From Watersipora subatra (taxonomy: Eukaryota > Bryozoa > Gymnolaemata > Cheilostomatida > Watersiporidae): a DNA stretch of 64,000 bases. Position numbers and translations under genes: made by a program. Below are positions 26,601-36,814 of the stretch, piece by piece (positions within the stretch are counted from its first letter, which is position 1; every line of letters starts with the position of its first letter). The notes beneath the pieces were generated by a model, which saw nothing but the letters and a program-made list of their open reading frames with translations, was not told where the DNA came from and did no database searches. Where the stretch lies: NCBI RefSeq assembly GCF_963576615.1, contig NC_088709.1, forward strand, positions 76,490,538-76,554,537, given 5' to 3'.

Positions 26601-29600
26601 GTGCCTGCAGACAAGCGGTTGGGCTATTGTTACAGTTGTTGAATACCTGCTTCCTTACTCTTGTTATTAGTATATCTACTAGGCATGCTGGGAACCTCCT
26701 GGAGTCTCTGTCTTCCAGCGACTAGCCGTCCATGCCCAACGGTTGCTTCTCTATTCTCTGGTTGACTCTGAGTGGCAGCAGAGCCTAGACATCTCTGAGT
26801 GTATCACTGACCACCTACAGCAACAACCTGTTCAGCCTTTCAGTAATACCAGCGAGGACGTCAAGGAGCTATTTGATTTACACAGCCAACATGTCCAGCT
26901 TTTCACATGGGCTCAAACTTTCTCTGATACTTCTGGGGGAAGACACTCTCACATGGTTGTATCTAACAACTATGGTCATCTCATGACATTGAAGCTAGGC
27001 CCTGGTTCTACAAAACCTGTCATTCAACATCTTGTACTGCCTGGCATCAGCGGGTCTCACATGAGCTGCCTCTCTTGGGTCACTGCCGATGATGATACAG
27101 GATTTCTTGCCATTGGTCGTCAGAATGGAACTTGTGCGCTGGTCAGTCTCTCATCACAGTTTAATATCCTGTCAACTAAAGAACTTGACTTAGATGCAGA
27201 CTACAGGGCTGTGGAGTTCCCAAAACAAAAACTGGTGAGACCCAGGACATTTCTTTTGTATGTTATTTTTTGGAGCAGCAGTCATTGATCTCTACAGGCT
27301 GTACTGATGCTCGTAGTATTCGTTGTACGAGCAGTAAATACTTGTTTCTGCGCATCACTGACAAATTATGCTGTAGCAGACAGCCACTTATCTTTATTTC
27401 TGCTTTTGGTACTTCGCTAGGGACACTCTTCAAACACTTGATGAAATGGTTGCTAGATGATTTTTGCTTCCTGTACATACAGAGGTGATTTCATTTCTAT
27501 TAAATATATTTTGTGCTTTGGAGTTGTAAATGTAACGTAGAGTGATGTCACTTTATCTGCAATGAAACTACCAGCAAACGCTGTTTCATGTCGAGAGGCT
27601 CGTTGGCTACTAACAGTTTTATCTGTCTGCTGACGAGTTTATGCTTACCACTAGTGGACATGGTACTTCCTGTAGAAATAGTTCACTATTAAAGGTTCAG
27701 CTACTTCCTGTAGAGAGATTGATTAGATGTTTTTATGACACTTTCTGTGGAGAGTTAGTTGGTATGTTACTTTCTGTGGAGATGTAAATTGGTATGTCAC
27801 TTTCTGTAGAGAGGTAAATACAATAGATGTTTGTACGTCACCTCCTGTGGAGAGCTGCATTGGAATGTTACCTCTGGAGGAATAACATTTTATTTTTGTA
27901 GAAAGATGAACTGTTGTTCTTCAAATACAACCAAGTCTACATCTACAATGTAAATAAAGACAAAATGCAGTCATTTCAAATACTAGAAACAAAGTACAAT
28001 TTGAACCAGGTGGTCATCACAGATACTCATATATACGTAGCTACTGCTGACGCTGGACTCATTATCAAGGTTAGTCATCACATGCTTTACCTGATGACAG
28101 GTAGTTGACTAGGGAATTCATCTATCACAATGCAGTCATAGAGCAAACTCTAGATCTATTAAATATATTTTATTTAACATACATCCATAGAGCAGATGAC
28201 AGATCTAATTACTACAAAGTATTTAACATCATATACAGCGCACCCTCAGGATACGATTACCCTGATAAACAAATTTTTCACCACTAAATGAAACATGATG
28301 ATTTTTCACTTCACCATACAAATCGTATTTTCACCTGACGAATTTATCAAAGTTTTTACCCGAGTTCAAATTTTGCAGTTGGTGTTCTTATTACATATGC
28401 CAAAAAACAAAGACGTCAAAATGCTGGTCCCCATAAATATTTTCACAACGCTTGAATCAGACACGACGATCGATTTCTATCATCTCAGCAATTCTTGTGT
28501 TCAAAACGGTAATACTTTCCCTCTAAATGTTGACTTGCAACAAAATTTACATTACAGTTATTTGCTATCAAAAGGTTCACCACGTCTTATTCTGCTGTCT
28601 TGTAGGTGCAAAATATGTGGAAATGTGATCACAAGCTCTTGAAAGCTCAAAAACAAACAGTTAAAAACATGGCCGTAGGTGGGAATTCCTTATTTTGATG
28701 ACATATTCAACTCGATGTGGTTATTGCTTTGACACGGGATATTATTACGTGAAGCGAAAGGCCAATAAAAGGCTCAATATAAAACGTCTCGTAGCATTAG
28801 TTTGTGACAAACAGTTCGGGTTCTACCGGAAGCCCTTCTCAAATATAGATGCTCACTACTTTACAGTTTTGCTTCAGCTTGTTCTAACCATCTACTCATA
28901 ATCTGTCACGTGACCCATATTTTTTGCCAATGGCACGAACAATTTCTGCAGCGTTTTTGGACCATCACAGGTTACCAACAGGCTCCTCTTGTTTATCAGA
29001 GAATGAAATGCATCCCCTCGAGCTAAGATTAGAAAATTAAACTGATTTTTAGGCTAGGTTTTGAGATATCAGTGCTCAAATTGACAGCATTACAATGATA
29101 ATGAAATAGACTTATAAGGACAATAAACATGGTTCTGTTGAATGCGTGAAGTATATTTGTGAAAATATTTCGACAAGTGAGGTTGCATGAAACTGTAAAC
29201 AGAAGCACATCGTGTGAGAGGGATTGTTGCATTGAGAGGGATTCTAATCTACAGCCATTCTCGTGATAGCTGTGATCAACTGTTCGTTTTTGAGCTTTTA
29301 AGAGCTTGTAATCACATTTTTACACATGTTGGACCTACAACACTGCAGAGTAAGACATGGTGAATCTTTTGCTACCAAATAACTGTAATGTAAATTTTTT
29401 TGCAAGTCAACATTTAAAACCAGTAGCAAAGTTGGAGTTGCGATCTCTTTTAACAAAAGGTTGGACGACTTCTCTTTACCTGCTAATAAAAAGCTACGAA
29501 AAAGCATCGTTAGGGCTTTCTTGCCGAATTAGGTTGAAAAAGTTTTAAACCGTGCCACTAAAAATTATAGTGAAAGCAAAGACCGAAGCTGATGAGTGAT

Positions 29601-32600
29601 AACATATTAATGATAAAAAGTTGAAATTCAGTAAAATAATTAGAAATACATACTAAAGCTTAACTTTAAGTGTGTGTGTTTAGTAAGCTAAACTTATTTA
29701 ATATGAATTCAAAGTTTGTGTTATATGTGCGTCTGTCTGGAAAGCAACAACTCTCTACAGTACATTATAGTGTTACATTTTATTTCTGATCATAACCATT
29801 AAATACAAGGAAGTTCATGTAGGTAACTATAGTTACTAAAGTTAACATACTATTTTGTTACTAGTTTTGAATATGTACAGCACTTATATGAAATTATGAT
29901 GTTTTTTACTAGGGGGTGTTTACATTGTATAATTACTATGGTTTCTTATACTCCTACGTACGATTTTTTCACCATATCATGGCAACCCTCAAATGATCCA
30001 AATCATATCCAGAGGGTGCACTGTAGCCTTAGAGCAAACTATAGATCTATTATATGATATCTAACATCATATAACCATAGAGCAAACTATAGATTTATTA
30101 ACTGTGTCTATATTTTATTTAACATATCGCCATAGAGCAAACTAGAGTTATTACTTAAATGCTATTTGACACCATATAAGTCATAGAGAAAACTCTAAAT
30201 CCACAGTATACTTCCAAAAATTTAACAATTGACTTGAAAAAAACATTTTTAAACTGATATTTCATCTACCCTAGTCCTCAATGAGAATCTTTTTGGGAGC
30301 TTATTGAAGTTTCATTATCCACGAATTAAAAGAGTTGTTGGATTTGTCGAAACATAGTGGAGTCAAATCCAACTGGTGGAGACATGGGCTCCTTATTATA
30401 CTTTTGGCTCTTTCGACCCATGTATGATGTAGAGAAGAGAAACAGGAGAGACAATTCATGCAATAACTGAACAAGGTCAGTGGACGTCGCATGGAGTTAG
30501 CCTTAGTCCTAAAGGAGTGTTTCTATTCACTGTGACTGAGCCTGTCTTCTCTGATTTTTATGTACATCCGAAGCCTCTCATGGTATGTTATTCTATAACC
30601 TATTGATCACATACAAGAACAGTGTTTTTATATTCGTATTAGCATACTTGATTTCATTCATTTAAGCAAATACAGGGCGCCCTCTTATTACGATATCCCT
30701 GCTATACAGTTTTTTTGCCTTATGATGTACATACAATGCTATGCCCTCTCTGTCATTTGACTTTTTTTGGCCATACGATATCAACAAAAATTTCGCTCGC
30801 AATTCAAATTTGTCAGTCAGTTCGCTGAATACATCAGAACAAGGAAGCTGCCAATATGATGTTCGTCGAAATCCCTCTCACAATGCCTGAAAATTGTACG
30901 ATGCTTTCTCTCTCCCTCTCTGTTCAGCGTTATTCGTTATAAGTTATTGTGAAATCAAAACCGGAAACAGATAGGTGATAAAATTTTAGATGATGACAAA
31001 GTTAAAGATTAGTTTAGTAAAATACATACTAAAACTTAGCTATAAGTGTGTGTTTAGTCAGCTAAATTCATTTGAGTTAAATTCAAAGTTTGTCATATGT
31101 TTGTCGGTAAGAACTCCCTACGGTACGTACTGCATATAGTACATTGTAACGTTACATTTTTTCCATATCATAACCACTAAATACACTAAAGTTATTGTAG
31201 GTAACTATAGTTACTATGGTTAATATACTATTTTGTTACTAATTTTTAATATGTGCAGTATACGTATGTAAAATTTTGATATTTTGATTAGGGCGTGTTT
31301 GTATTAGAGGTACAACGGGTTTCTATACCTTCTATATAACATTTTTGCCTTACGATGCTAACACTGGAACGAATTAGTATCGTATGGCGAGGGCCCATTG
31401 TAGTACATTATTTTGATCGCAAAGTTCAATTATGAAAAGAGCGTAACCAAAATAGTAGCAATTTTCATGCTGATTCTGTCTGACAGCTGAGGCTATATGA
31501 ACTGCAAGATATTGAAAGCTATGCAAAGGAGATATGGACATCAGGCTCTATCAGCTGGGATTCCTTCCTCATGATTGGTGAGAGTGATTCTATAATTTCC
31601 TCATAAGGAGTATTATCTTCCTTTGCTCGTGTCGGTGTCGTGTCGGTATGTGATGTTTTACTTACTTCGCAGTTAGTTTGCACCAGTCAGTTACTAAGTC
31701 TCCATACAGCGATAGTGTAGCGACGGCTGGATGAGTCAATGCTGAAGTCCTACACCAAGCCGACAAGCAGATCATGTTTCAATGTTTTATTATAGTAGAG
31801 TGATGGTTATGTGGCGCCATGTATAAAGACATATGTCTGCATATAAAGCAACAGGAAAGCAAGACTTATACAATCGCACAAGTGTGATGCCATTGGTCGC
31901 TAAGGCAGTTTCCATGGCACAAAGATGGGGCATCGCACGGGTGTTTGCTTCCAAACAACGACACTGGATCGGGAGAGAATGGGAGCGACACGGCTGTTTC
32001 CACGGGGACATTGCTGTGCCATATGGGGATGTTTCGCTACACTATTACTGTATGGAAACTTAGCAATCGGCTCTGCAGCAATGAATGGGAGTTGTGCTCT
32101 CATTGCTTTTGTTTTCTGTACATCAGAGCATACTGGGAGGCCCCTATTGCCTTCCATAGTTGGTTAGTGAATGTTGTGAGGCTAAAGATCCCTATTCATT
32201 TTATTCTGTTCCATCTGCTAGTTTGATAAAACTTACTGGCATAAAAGTAGCTTCTCCATTTCATTTTAGCACTATTTACTTTTCGTTTTGTCAATTGCTT
32301 TGCCGTTTACAGGTCACCATATTAGCTCTCTTCCTGACTGGCTTATGCAGGTGGTTGATGATCCACAAAAGTGGGTTCCACTGACCCTCTCTCAGTTAAG
32401 GGTGCTCTACGTAGTACTCCATTGTCGGTTGGATAAAAAACACCCCACTGATGACCCAGAGCCGATGCAGAGGTACCAGCAGCAGAACATCATATACTTG
32501 TATATCTATTTGTTTGTTAGCATTAGCGTTGCATCTCTTTATGATAGTCATTAAAAGGTCTCTTGCTACTAACTCAATGCAATGCATGGATATATTTTAC

Positions 32601-33551
32601 GGAAGACTAATATTGACCCTTACAAATTTCCTAAGATTTTTAATTTGAACATCGTAGTTAGCAATTGCCGACACATACTGCTACTTCCTGTTTACGGGTT
32701 TTGCATCAACGTTACTAATATGCTTACTTATATTCACTTATGTGCTGTAACCTGTCACTCACCTGTCACTAACCTGTCACTCACCTGTCACTAACCTGTC
32801 ACTCACCTGTCACTAACCTGTCACTCACCTGTCACTAACCTGTCACTCACCTGTCACTAACCTGTCACTCGGTTCGTGTTGTACTATGCACAAATAAACA
32901 TGATCATTTGGCAAAATATAAACGTAGCAAGAATTTTTGAAATTGATCTGGGAACTTTCGATACTGCATGATATCAGTTGTTTTAAACAATCTATTTCCT
33001 GTTGGGAAGTTGGTCTACTGTACAACGTAATTAAGCAAGAGGTGGATAGGTATAGTAACTGCTTAGGTAGGTACACTTTAGACATCAATTTAGACATCCA
33101 GATGCTGGTGTGTTCAAGTGTGATCGTATACACAAAGTCCTTTTTCAGGGTGAAAGTCTTCTCTCGTCTTAAACTGAGGCTCAGCATTGCCTGCATGAAG
33201 TTGTCTGCACCTGGTCAGTCTGACTTACTGTCCTATATAACTATGTGGGAGCAACTCCTCTCAAACCTCTCTGCTGAAGGGGCCGAGTCATCTACGCTGC
33301 AAACTATGTGTCAGATATGTGATGAGGTCCTTGAAATATCAGATAGCTTGCAGTACAGATGCCCGAACGGGCACATATTCAGTGTCTGCTCCAATACTAT
33401 GGTAGCCATACAGTGTCCCGATGTGGCCAGATGCACACAATGTGAGGCTCCCACAGCTAGCCTCGATGATGTTCCCACCTTTTTGAGGAGTTTGCTAGGC
33501 CAGCACTGTAGCTACTGTGAGGGCAGATTGGCATCAGAGACTGTGCTATGA
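20552..33551 (+). CDS. GTF3C4: General transcription factor IIIC subunit 4 (TFIIIC90)
   Basis: Nine exons splice in frame: 20552-20666, 25609-25760, 25950-26024, 26719-27234, 27902-28069, 30433-30582, 31487-31577, 32313-32472 and 33149-33551, about 609 residues (human about 820). TFIIIC binds the A and B boxes of tRNA-type genes in the nucleus and recruits TFIIIB for RNA polymerase III; this subunit bridges to it. Evidence: the N-terminal half is beta-propeller-like (repeated W-S and strand motifs), THGVSLSPKG-like and LDRV segments resemble the human protein, and the last exon has the TFIIIC zinc-finger domain with CQIC, CPNGH, CTQC and CSYC pairs. A tryptophan/serine block expected between exons 3 and 4 is not found, so an exon may be missed or lost. 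The gene lies between the two RING/macro paralogues and runs opposite to both. Confidence 0.88.
20667..25608. other. GTF3C4 intron 1
   Basis: 4.9-kb intron. Holds the transposon copy at 23912-25172 and a 10-bp-stem hairpin at 23268-23293. A minus-strand open stretch at 22515-22697 might be a retroelement relic, but it is too short to assign. The rest is featureless. Confidence 0.5.
23912..25172 (+). mobile_element. Gene-fragment-carrying DNA transposon, copy 1
   Basis: About 1.26 kb, bounded by CCTCTAATTGAATGCC at the left and its rough complement (CGTTCAAATTGAGG) at the right, with further direct copies of CCTCTATTTGA inside each end. Matches 54988-56476 on the other strand along its length. 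Inside are two relic coding blocks shared by both copies, one with RPEDIVEGIEQPEED and one ending FPKILTNYLK. Confidence 0.78.
25609..25760 (+). CDS. GTF3C4: GTF3C4 exon 2
   Basis: Phase 1 to 0. Begins VVLAKFTLPAQKNLSIAI, corresponding to the human IAVLELIC region. The donor GTGCTT is weak, but the phase fits the next exon. Confidence 0.78.
25950..26024 (+). CDS. GTF3C4: GTF3C4 exon 3
   Basis: 75 nt, phase 0 to 0. KLDRVVCPS matches the human LDRVFNPEG region. Sequence expected soon after it (W-S-P and a cysteine-rich turn) is missing from the next exon. Confidence 0.75.
26534..26587 (+). other. Perfect hairpin in GTF3C4 intron 3
   Basis: Two 22-bp arms (26534-26555 and 26566-26587) are exact inverse complements around a 10-nt loop GTGCCTGCAG. 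The loop and its flanks recur just downstream near 26596-26610. The loop reads like a 3' splice site. Confidence 0.9.
26719..27234 (+). CDS. GTF3C4: GTF3C4 exon 4
   Basis: 172 codons starting RLAVHAQRLLLYSLVD, like the human DNRLTIQANLN segment, followed by propeller strands. A second phase-compatible acceptor 36 nt upstream (exon from 26683) would add 12 residues. GTGAGA donor. Confidence 0.82.
27658..27880. repeat. Degenerate tandem repeat in GTF3C4 intron 4
   Basis: Five or six loose copies around CACTT(T/C)CTGT(G/A)GAGAG separated by 30-55 bp. Confidence 0.6.
27902..28069 (+). CDS. GTF3C4: GTF3C4 exon 5
   Basis: 56 codons, phase 0 to 0, with VVITDTHIYVATADAGLI, matching the human ADKQNGTVYTCSSDGKV blade. 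Confidence 0.82.
28237..30004 (+). mobile_element. TIR transposon in GTF3C4 intron 5, split by a nested element
   Basis: Left end CAGCGCACCCTCAGGATACG and right end ATCCAGAGGGTGCACTG are inverse complements. Its right half matches 30940-31400 closely (for example GTAGGTAACTATAGTTACTA). Removing the foldback element at 28524-29417 leaves about 0.87 kb, near the size of the second copy. The CATAGAGCAAACT local repeat flanks it on both sides. Confidence 0.78.
28524..29417. mobile_element. Foldback transposon, copy 2 (nested)
   Basis: Arms of about 170 bp, starting TGTTGACTTGCAACAAAATT at the left and complementary at the right. Same family as 18383-19313, central part inverted relative to it. 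Lies inside the TIR transposon at 28237-30004. Confidence 0.85.
30433..30582 (+). CDS. GTF3C4: GTF3C4 exon 6
   Basis: 50 codons, phase 0 to 0. TSHGVSLSPKGVFLFTVT closely follows human THGIAVSPCGAYLAIIT. Confidence 0.84.
30672..31402 (+). mobile_element. TIR transposon in GTF3C4 intron 6, copy 2
   Basis: Starts CAGGGCGCCCTCTTATTACG and ends with the complementary GGCGAGGGCCCATTG. Same family as 28237-30004 and uninterrupted, with no ORF. Confidence 0.72.
31487..31577 (+). CDS. GTF3C4: GTF3C4 exon 7
   Basis: 91 nt, phase 0 to 1, helical sequence LRLYELQDIESYAKEIW after a good polypyrimidine acceptor; GTGAGA donor. Confidence 0.78.
31899..32065. mobile_element. Possible small MITE in GTF3C4 intron 7
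   Basis: GC-richer island in AT-rich intron. Its ends, GCTAAGGCAGTTTCCAT and ATGGAAACTTAGC, are imperfect inverse complements. Only weakly supported. Confidence 0.4.
32313..32472 (+). CDS. GTF3C4: GTF3C4 exon 8
   Basis: 160 nt, phase 1 to 2. ISSLPDWLMQVVDD and LSQLRVLYVVLH resemble the human region IPQFLQEAL and KLFLLRILYQ. Confidence 0.82.
32757..32868. repeat. 11-bp tandem repeat in GTF3C4 intron 8
   Basis: About ten alternating copies of CACCTGTCACT and AACCTGTCACT. Confidence 0.95.
33149..33551 (+). CDS. GTF3C4: GTF3C4 exon 9: TFIIIC zinc finger
   Basis: Phase 2 to TGA. A helical lead-in is followed by the TFIIIC zinc-finger domain: CQIC, RCPNGHIFSVC, CTQC and CSYC, as in human CSLC, CSNGHIWLRC and CPFC. 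This is the strongest evidence for the gene's identity. Confidence 0.9.
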
Positions 33552-34950
33552 TTGTTGGAGTAATCAAGATTGTCTTTTTTTAGTATGCTGCGTAACACGC
33601 TAATATGAAATATAAAAATGTCACTGAACTTTGTACCGTCTACAGAAGAGATTTGGCTATTATGTACAGTCTTGGAGTTTAATTCATTAATATATTACAG
33701 TATCATTGCACATACACCAATCTTTCCTTATTGTTTGCTAAAGTCTTAACTCTTCATGCAGATTCCCTGTTGTAGATTTTCAAATCACTTAGTTTTTGTT
33801 AGCTTATCAAGGTCTCTAATTCATTTGATTTTATCTCCAAGTGTGCAATTCAACTTGCATTTTATACAAACATTTTACTGACAGCATTACAGACGTGAAT
33901 TTGAATCCTCGGCTCGTAAAACTAAACTATATCGATATTTGCCCCAAAACAAATTGACAGGATTTGATGAACACCTATCATGTTGGTGGTTGTATTTGAT
34001 ACTGAACTGGGATTATCATAATATAAGTAGACTATTGTGTACAGATTTTGGACAGGCGGGTAGTCTAATATGAGAGAAAGTTTTTTTTTTAATGTTCCAG
34101 GGAATTATTACTCATATTCTCAACAATATTATTAGTAAGTTTTGTACCATCGCTCATATTTAAAAATATTGATTTGCTCAGTTCCAGATTTATGATCATA
34201 TTTACAAATCACATTTGAGTGGAAATTAGCTGTCATCAAAACAGTCATTTAATTTTATTTAATATCAAGTATCAAAAGTTGTAATCTGAAGACCACCTAG
34301 CTTAGGTTCCAATGATTTGCCAAAATGATAGATTCTTAGAGAAATAGATCAAAGAGTGATCAGTATTTTACTCCAGCATACTAGTCTCCAGCTGAAAGTT
34401 ATCAGATCTTGACAGCATCGTAACTCCAGTCATTCTAAACCAGATTCTAAACCAAAAATATCTTGATACTAAAAATGCCCGATAGTAGGGCTTTGAATCT
34501 TTAGATAATAAATCTTTAGATAATCTGATAATTCATCAGAGATAAAAGTAATGTAACAGCTAATATCTGCCTTGACTGCTAACAGAAGGTCACATGACTT
34601 GAGTGTTAGCTTTGGTAGCGAGGCTAATCTTTGGGGTGAGCCCTTGTAGGAAGTACCAACATACGAATTTAACTATGGCAAGAGAGAGTAGTCAATAGCG
34701 TAAGAATGAATTTATATCAGATAAATAAGCTACAATATTTTGTGTTAGAAAACTGTAAAAAGTAACAAAATAATGTGCATAGAAGTGATTGTTATCAACT
34801 AGAATTGTGGAAGCATAACTTACATAGCTCTGTAAAGGTCAAGGTCACACAGAATTATCTACAAGTTGGAAAAGCTAAAAACTCCGATACCCAGAGTTTT
34901 ATGAACTGTGCCATCTTTAACATCTAATAAATAAATACAAAGTAGTCGGG

Positions 34951-35166
34951 TTACAGAAAAACAAAAATAGAATACAATACACTCGTTAACAAATCATCAA
35001 GGTTCAAAACTTTACGCTTGAATCTGCACAGAAGCAAATCTATCAGATACAATATTTTTGTGACAGTGTCAGCGTGGCCAGTTAGAGCCCGTCCTGCTGC
35101 CAAGAGAACTTTAGCTACACACATTGAGTAGAACTTGCTGAAGTTGGTTTGAAGTTGATCCAACAT
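34951..35166 (-). CDS. Orphan open frame, possible exon
   Basis: 71 codons from ATG with balanced composition and a helical look (FSKFYSMCVAKVLLAAGRAL, then LIDLLLCRF). It is preceded by a pyrimidine-rich stretch and could be a first exon with a donor near the NLDDLL end. I do not recognise it and found no partner exon. It could equally be chance. Confidence 0.25.
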   Translation of the reverse strand: MLDQLQTNFSKFYSMCVAKVLLAAGRALTGHADTVTKILYLIDLLLCRFKRKVLNLDDLLTSVLYSIFVFL

Positions 35167-35218
35167 CGATATCCGCTATTTTCACAGAGAGAGGCTAAAG
35201 TATAAAATACAAAAGATA

Positions 35219-35365
35219 TATAGAAAAAATATATAAATAATATTTATATATTTTTTTATAGATATTTTATATTTTTTCTATTATATTATAATAGAAAAAA
35301 TATATGTATTCATTTATATGTATAAGGGAAAAAATATATAGGTATATATAAAGATTTCTATATAT
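35219..35365. repeat. TA-rich low-complexity tract
   Basis: Mostly TA and ATATTT runs; continues beyond the MITE at 35703-35948, suggesting the MITE inserted into it. Confidence 0.85.
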
Positions 35366-35702
35366 GGGCGTGTCCATAAATAATAATTAGACATTTAGAG
35401 TTATTTGATGCCAACTAAACATGCACATTTGCTTCCATTATAAAATTTTTTGAACTAATTGATGCAGTATTTTCTTTACGTACAACTTGCGTAAATGATG
35501 GGACATTTTGTGATATCCAATCATTTACGCACTTCATAGCTCCAGAACTACTATTTTGAAAGCAGTAAATTTTATATTACCGGAAAGCCAAGAAAGTAGT
35601 GCATCAATTAACTCAAAAAGATTTTTATATTGGGAGCAAATGAGCATGTGTAGTTGGCATCAAATAACTTTAAGTGTCAAATTATTATTTATGAACACGC
35701 CC
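35366..35702. mobile_element. 337-bp foldback MITE
   Basis: Starts GGGCGTGTCCATAAATAATA and ends with the near-exact complement ending ACACGCCC. Arms of over 120 bp pair across a short centre that itself contains inverted TGCGTAAATGAT. No coding capacity; flanked by TA repeats. Confidence 0.88.
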
Positions 35703-35948
35703 ATATATAATATACATGTATATAGAAGTAATCTATATATAATATATATCTATATAGAATCTATATAGATATATATTATATATATAATGTATATATATAT
35801 ATAATCTATATATATATAATATTATATAATATATACATATATAATAATATTATATATAATATACATAATATTGTATAATATATATATAATATTATATATA
35901 TAATATATATATTACATAATATATATAATCTATATATAATCTCAATCT
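35703..35948. repeat. TA dinucleotide-rich tract
   Basis: Imperfect (TA)n with ATAATATTAT interruptions, able to fold on itself. Confidence 0.9.
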
Positions 35949-36382
35949 ATATATATAAATCTCAATATTTGTCTGTCTGTTCGTCTGTCGTTTGTCTGTC
36001 CAGTTACAACGATAAAGTTTTAACAATGAACAATCATTTTTGTACTAGAATTGGACATTCAAGTCCCTAGTCTACCAACAAAAGCCTGTAACCACAGGGC
36101 TAGGCCATTCTTATCGAACCCACCACTCTTACCATATACATACTGTATATCCTTCACACGCTTGAACATGATTAACTATTAATAGATAAAAGTGCGCCAT
36201 TATGTTTTCTCTTAATTTATTTGAACTAGACACAACACTTTTCTCGTGATATGACATTTAAAAGTTAGAATGGTAACTGCTGTTGTATGTTAAATAATAG
36301 CATTAATAGCTTTAACAGCACAGAAATAAATTTTCTGTGCAAATACTTTTTGATTACCCGGACAATGCCGGGCATTCGTTTG
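35949..36382 (+). mobile_element. Helitron-like element, degraded copy
   Basis: Left part TCTATATATATAAATCTCAA followed by TTTGTCTGTCTG; right part CCCGGACAATGCCGGGCATTC hairpin, then a mutated end where other copies have CTAG. Confidence 0.65.
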
Positions 36383-36644
36383 TTGTACATTGTATATAAG
36401 AGGAGATATAATTTCCATAAGTTTTGTATGAAATACAACTCTTTCAAGTACTTAATTGTGATCGCAATTCATTGGCATGTCTAGTTTTTGGCACATTCTA
36501 GCAAGTGTCTAATAGCATTGGCTTCTTTGGTAAAGAAACTCTAAATGCCAGCCAAGTGTACAAGACTTGAGACTAGTAAACTGTTCATTTAGTAATAAAG
36601 TAGCCATAATTTGGTGCTATTGTTACTCACCTGAGTTGTTCGTT

Positions 36645-36814
36645 TTACTTAGCAGACATGTCAACCATTAAAGAGTATAGCTCTCTCCTCAATGTAGACC
36701 GATCATTGACAAAGTAAACGTGTTTCAGATGAGGAGCACTATTTTTGGAAGAGAACTCGACAAGAGCAGTCCAGTAAGAGCGAGCGCATGTCGCCAGGGG
36801 AACACCTGCGCTTC
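36645..36814 (-). CDS. Gene A exon 14: macro domain C-terminus and stop
   Basis: 170 nt from a TTATAG acceptor to TAA. With the previous exon it builds G-S-A-G-V-P, the family's G-x-x-G-x-P phosphate loop. It ends with a strand (VYFVND) and a short helix, typical of the macro-domain C-terminus. Confidence 0.87.

Larger units (their letters stand above)
33552..36644. other. Convergent intergenic region, GTF3C4 to gene A
   Basis: The 3' ends of the two genes face each other. From 33.6 to 34.9 kb I see nothing distinctive. Then come an orphan open frame, a TA-rich tract, a foldback MITE and a Helitron relic. No clear AATAAA follows either gene closely. Confidence 0.55.

Noticed and set aside
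31790-32226. Overlapping ORFs on both strands in GTF3C4 intron 7
   Set aside because: A GC-richer patch with transposon-like ends gives open frames in several phases; none joins the gene in frame or resembles a known protein.
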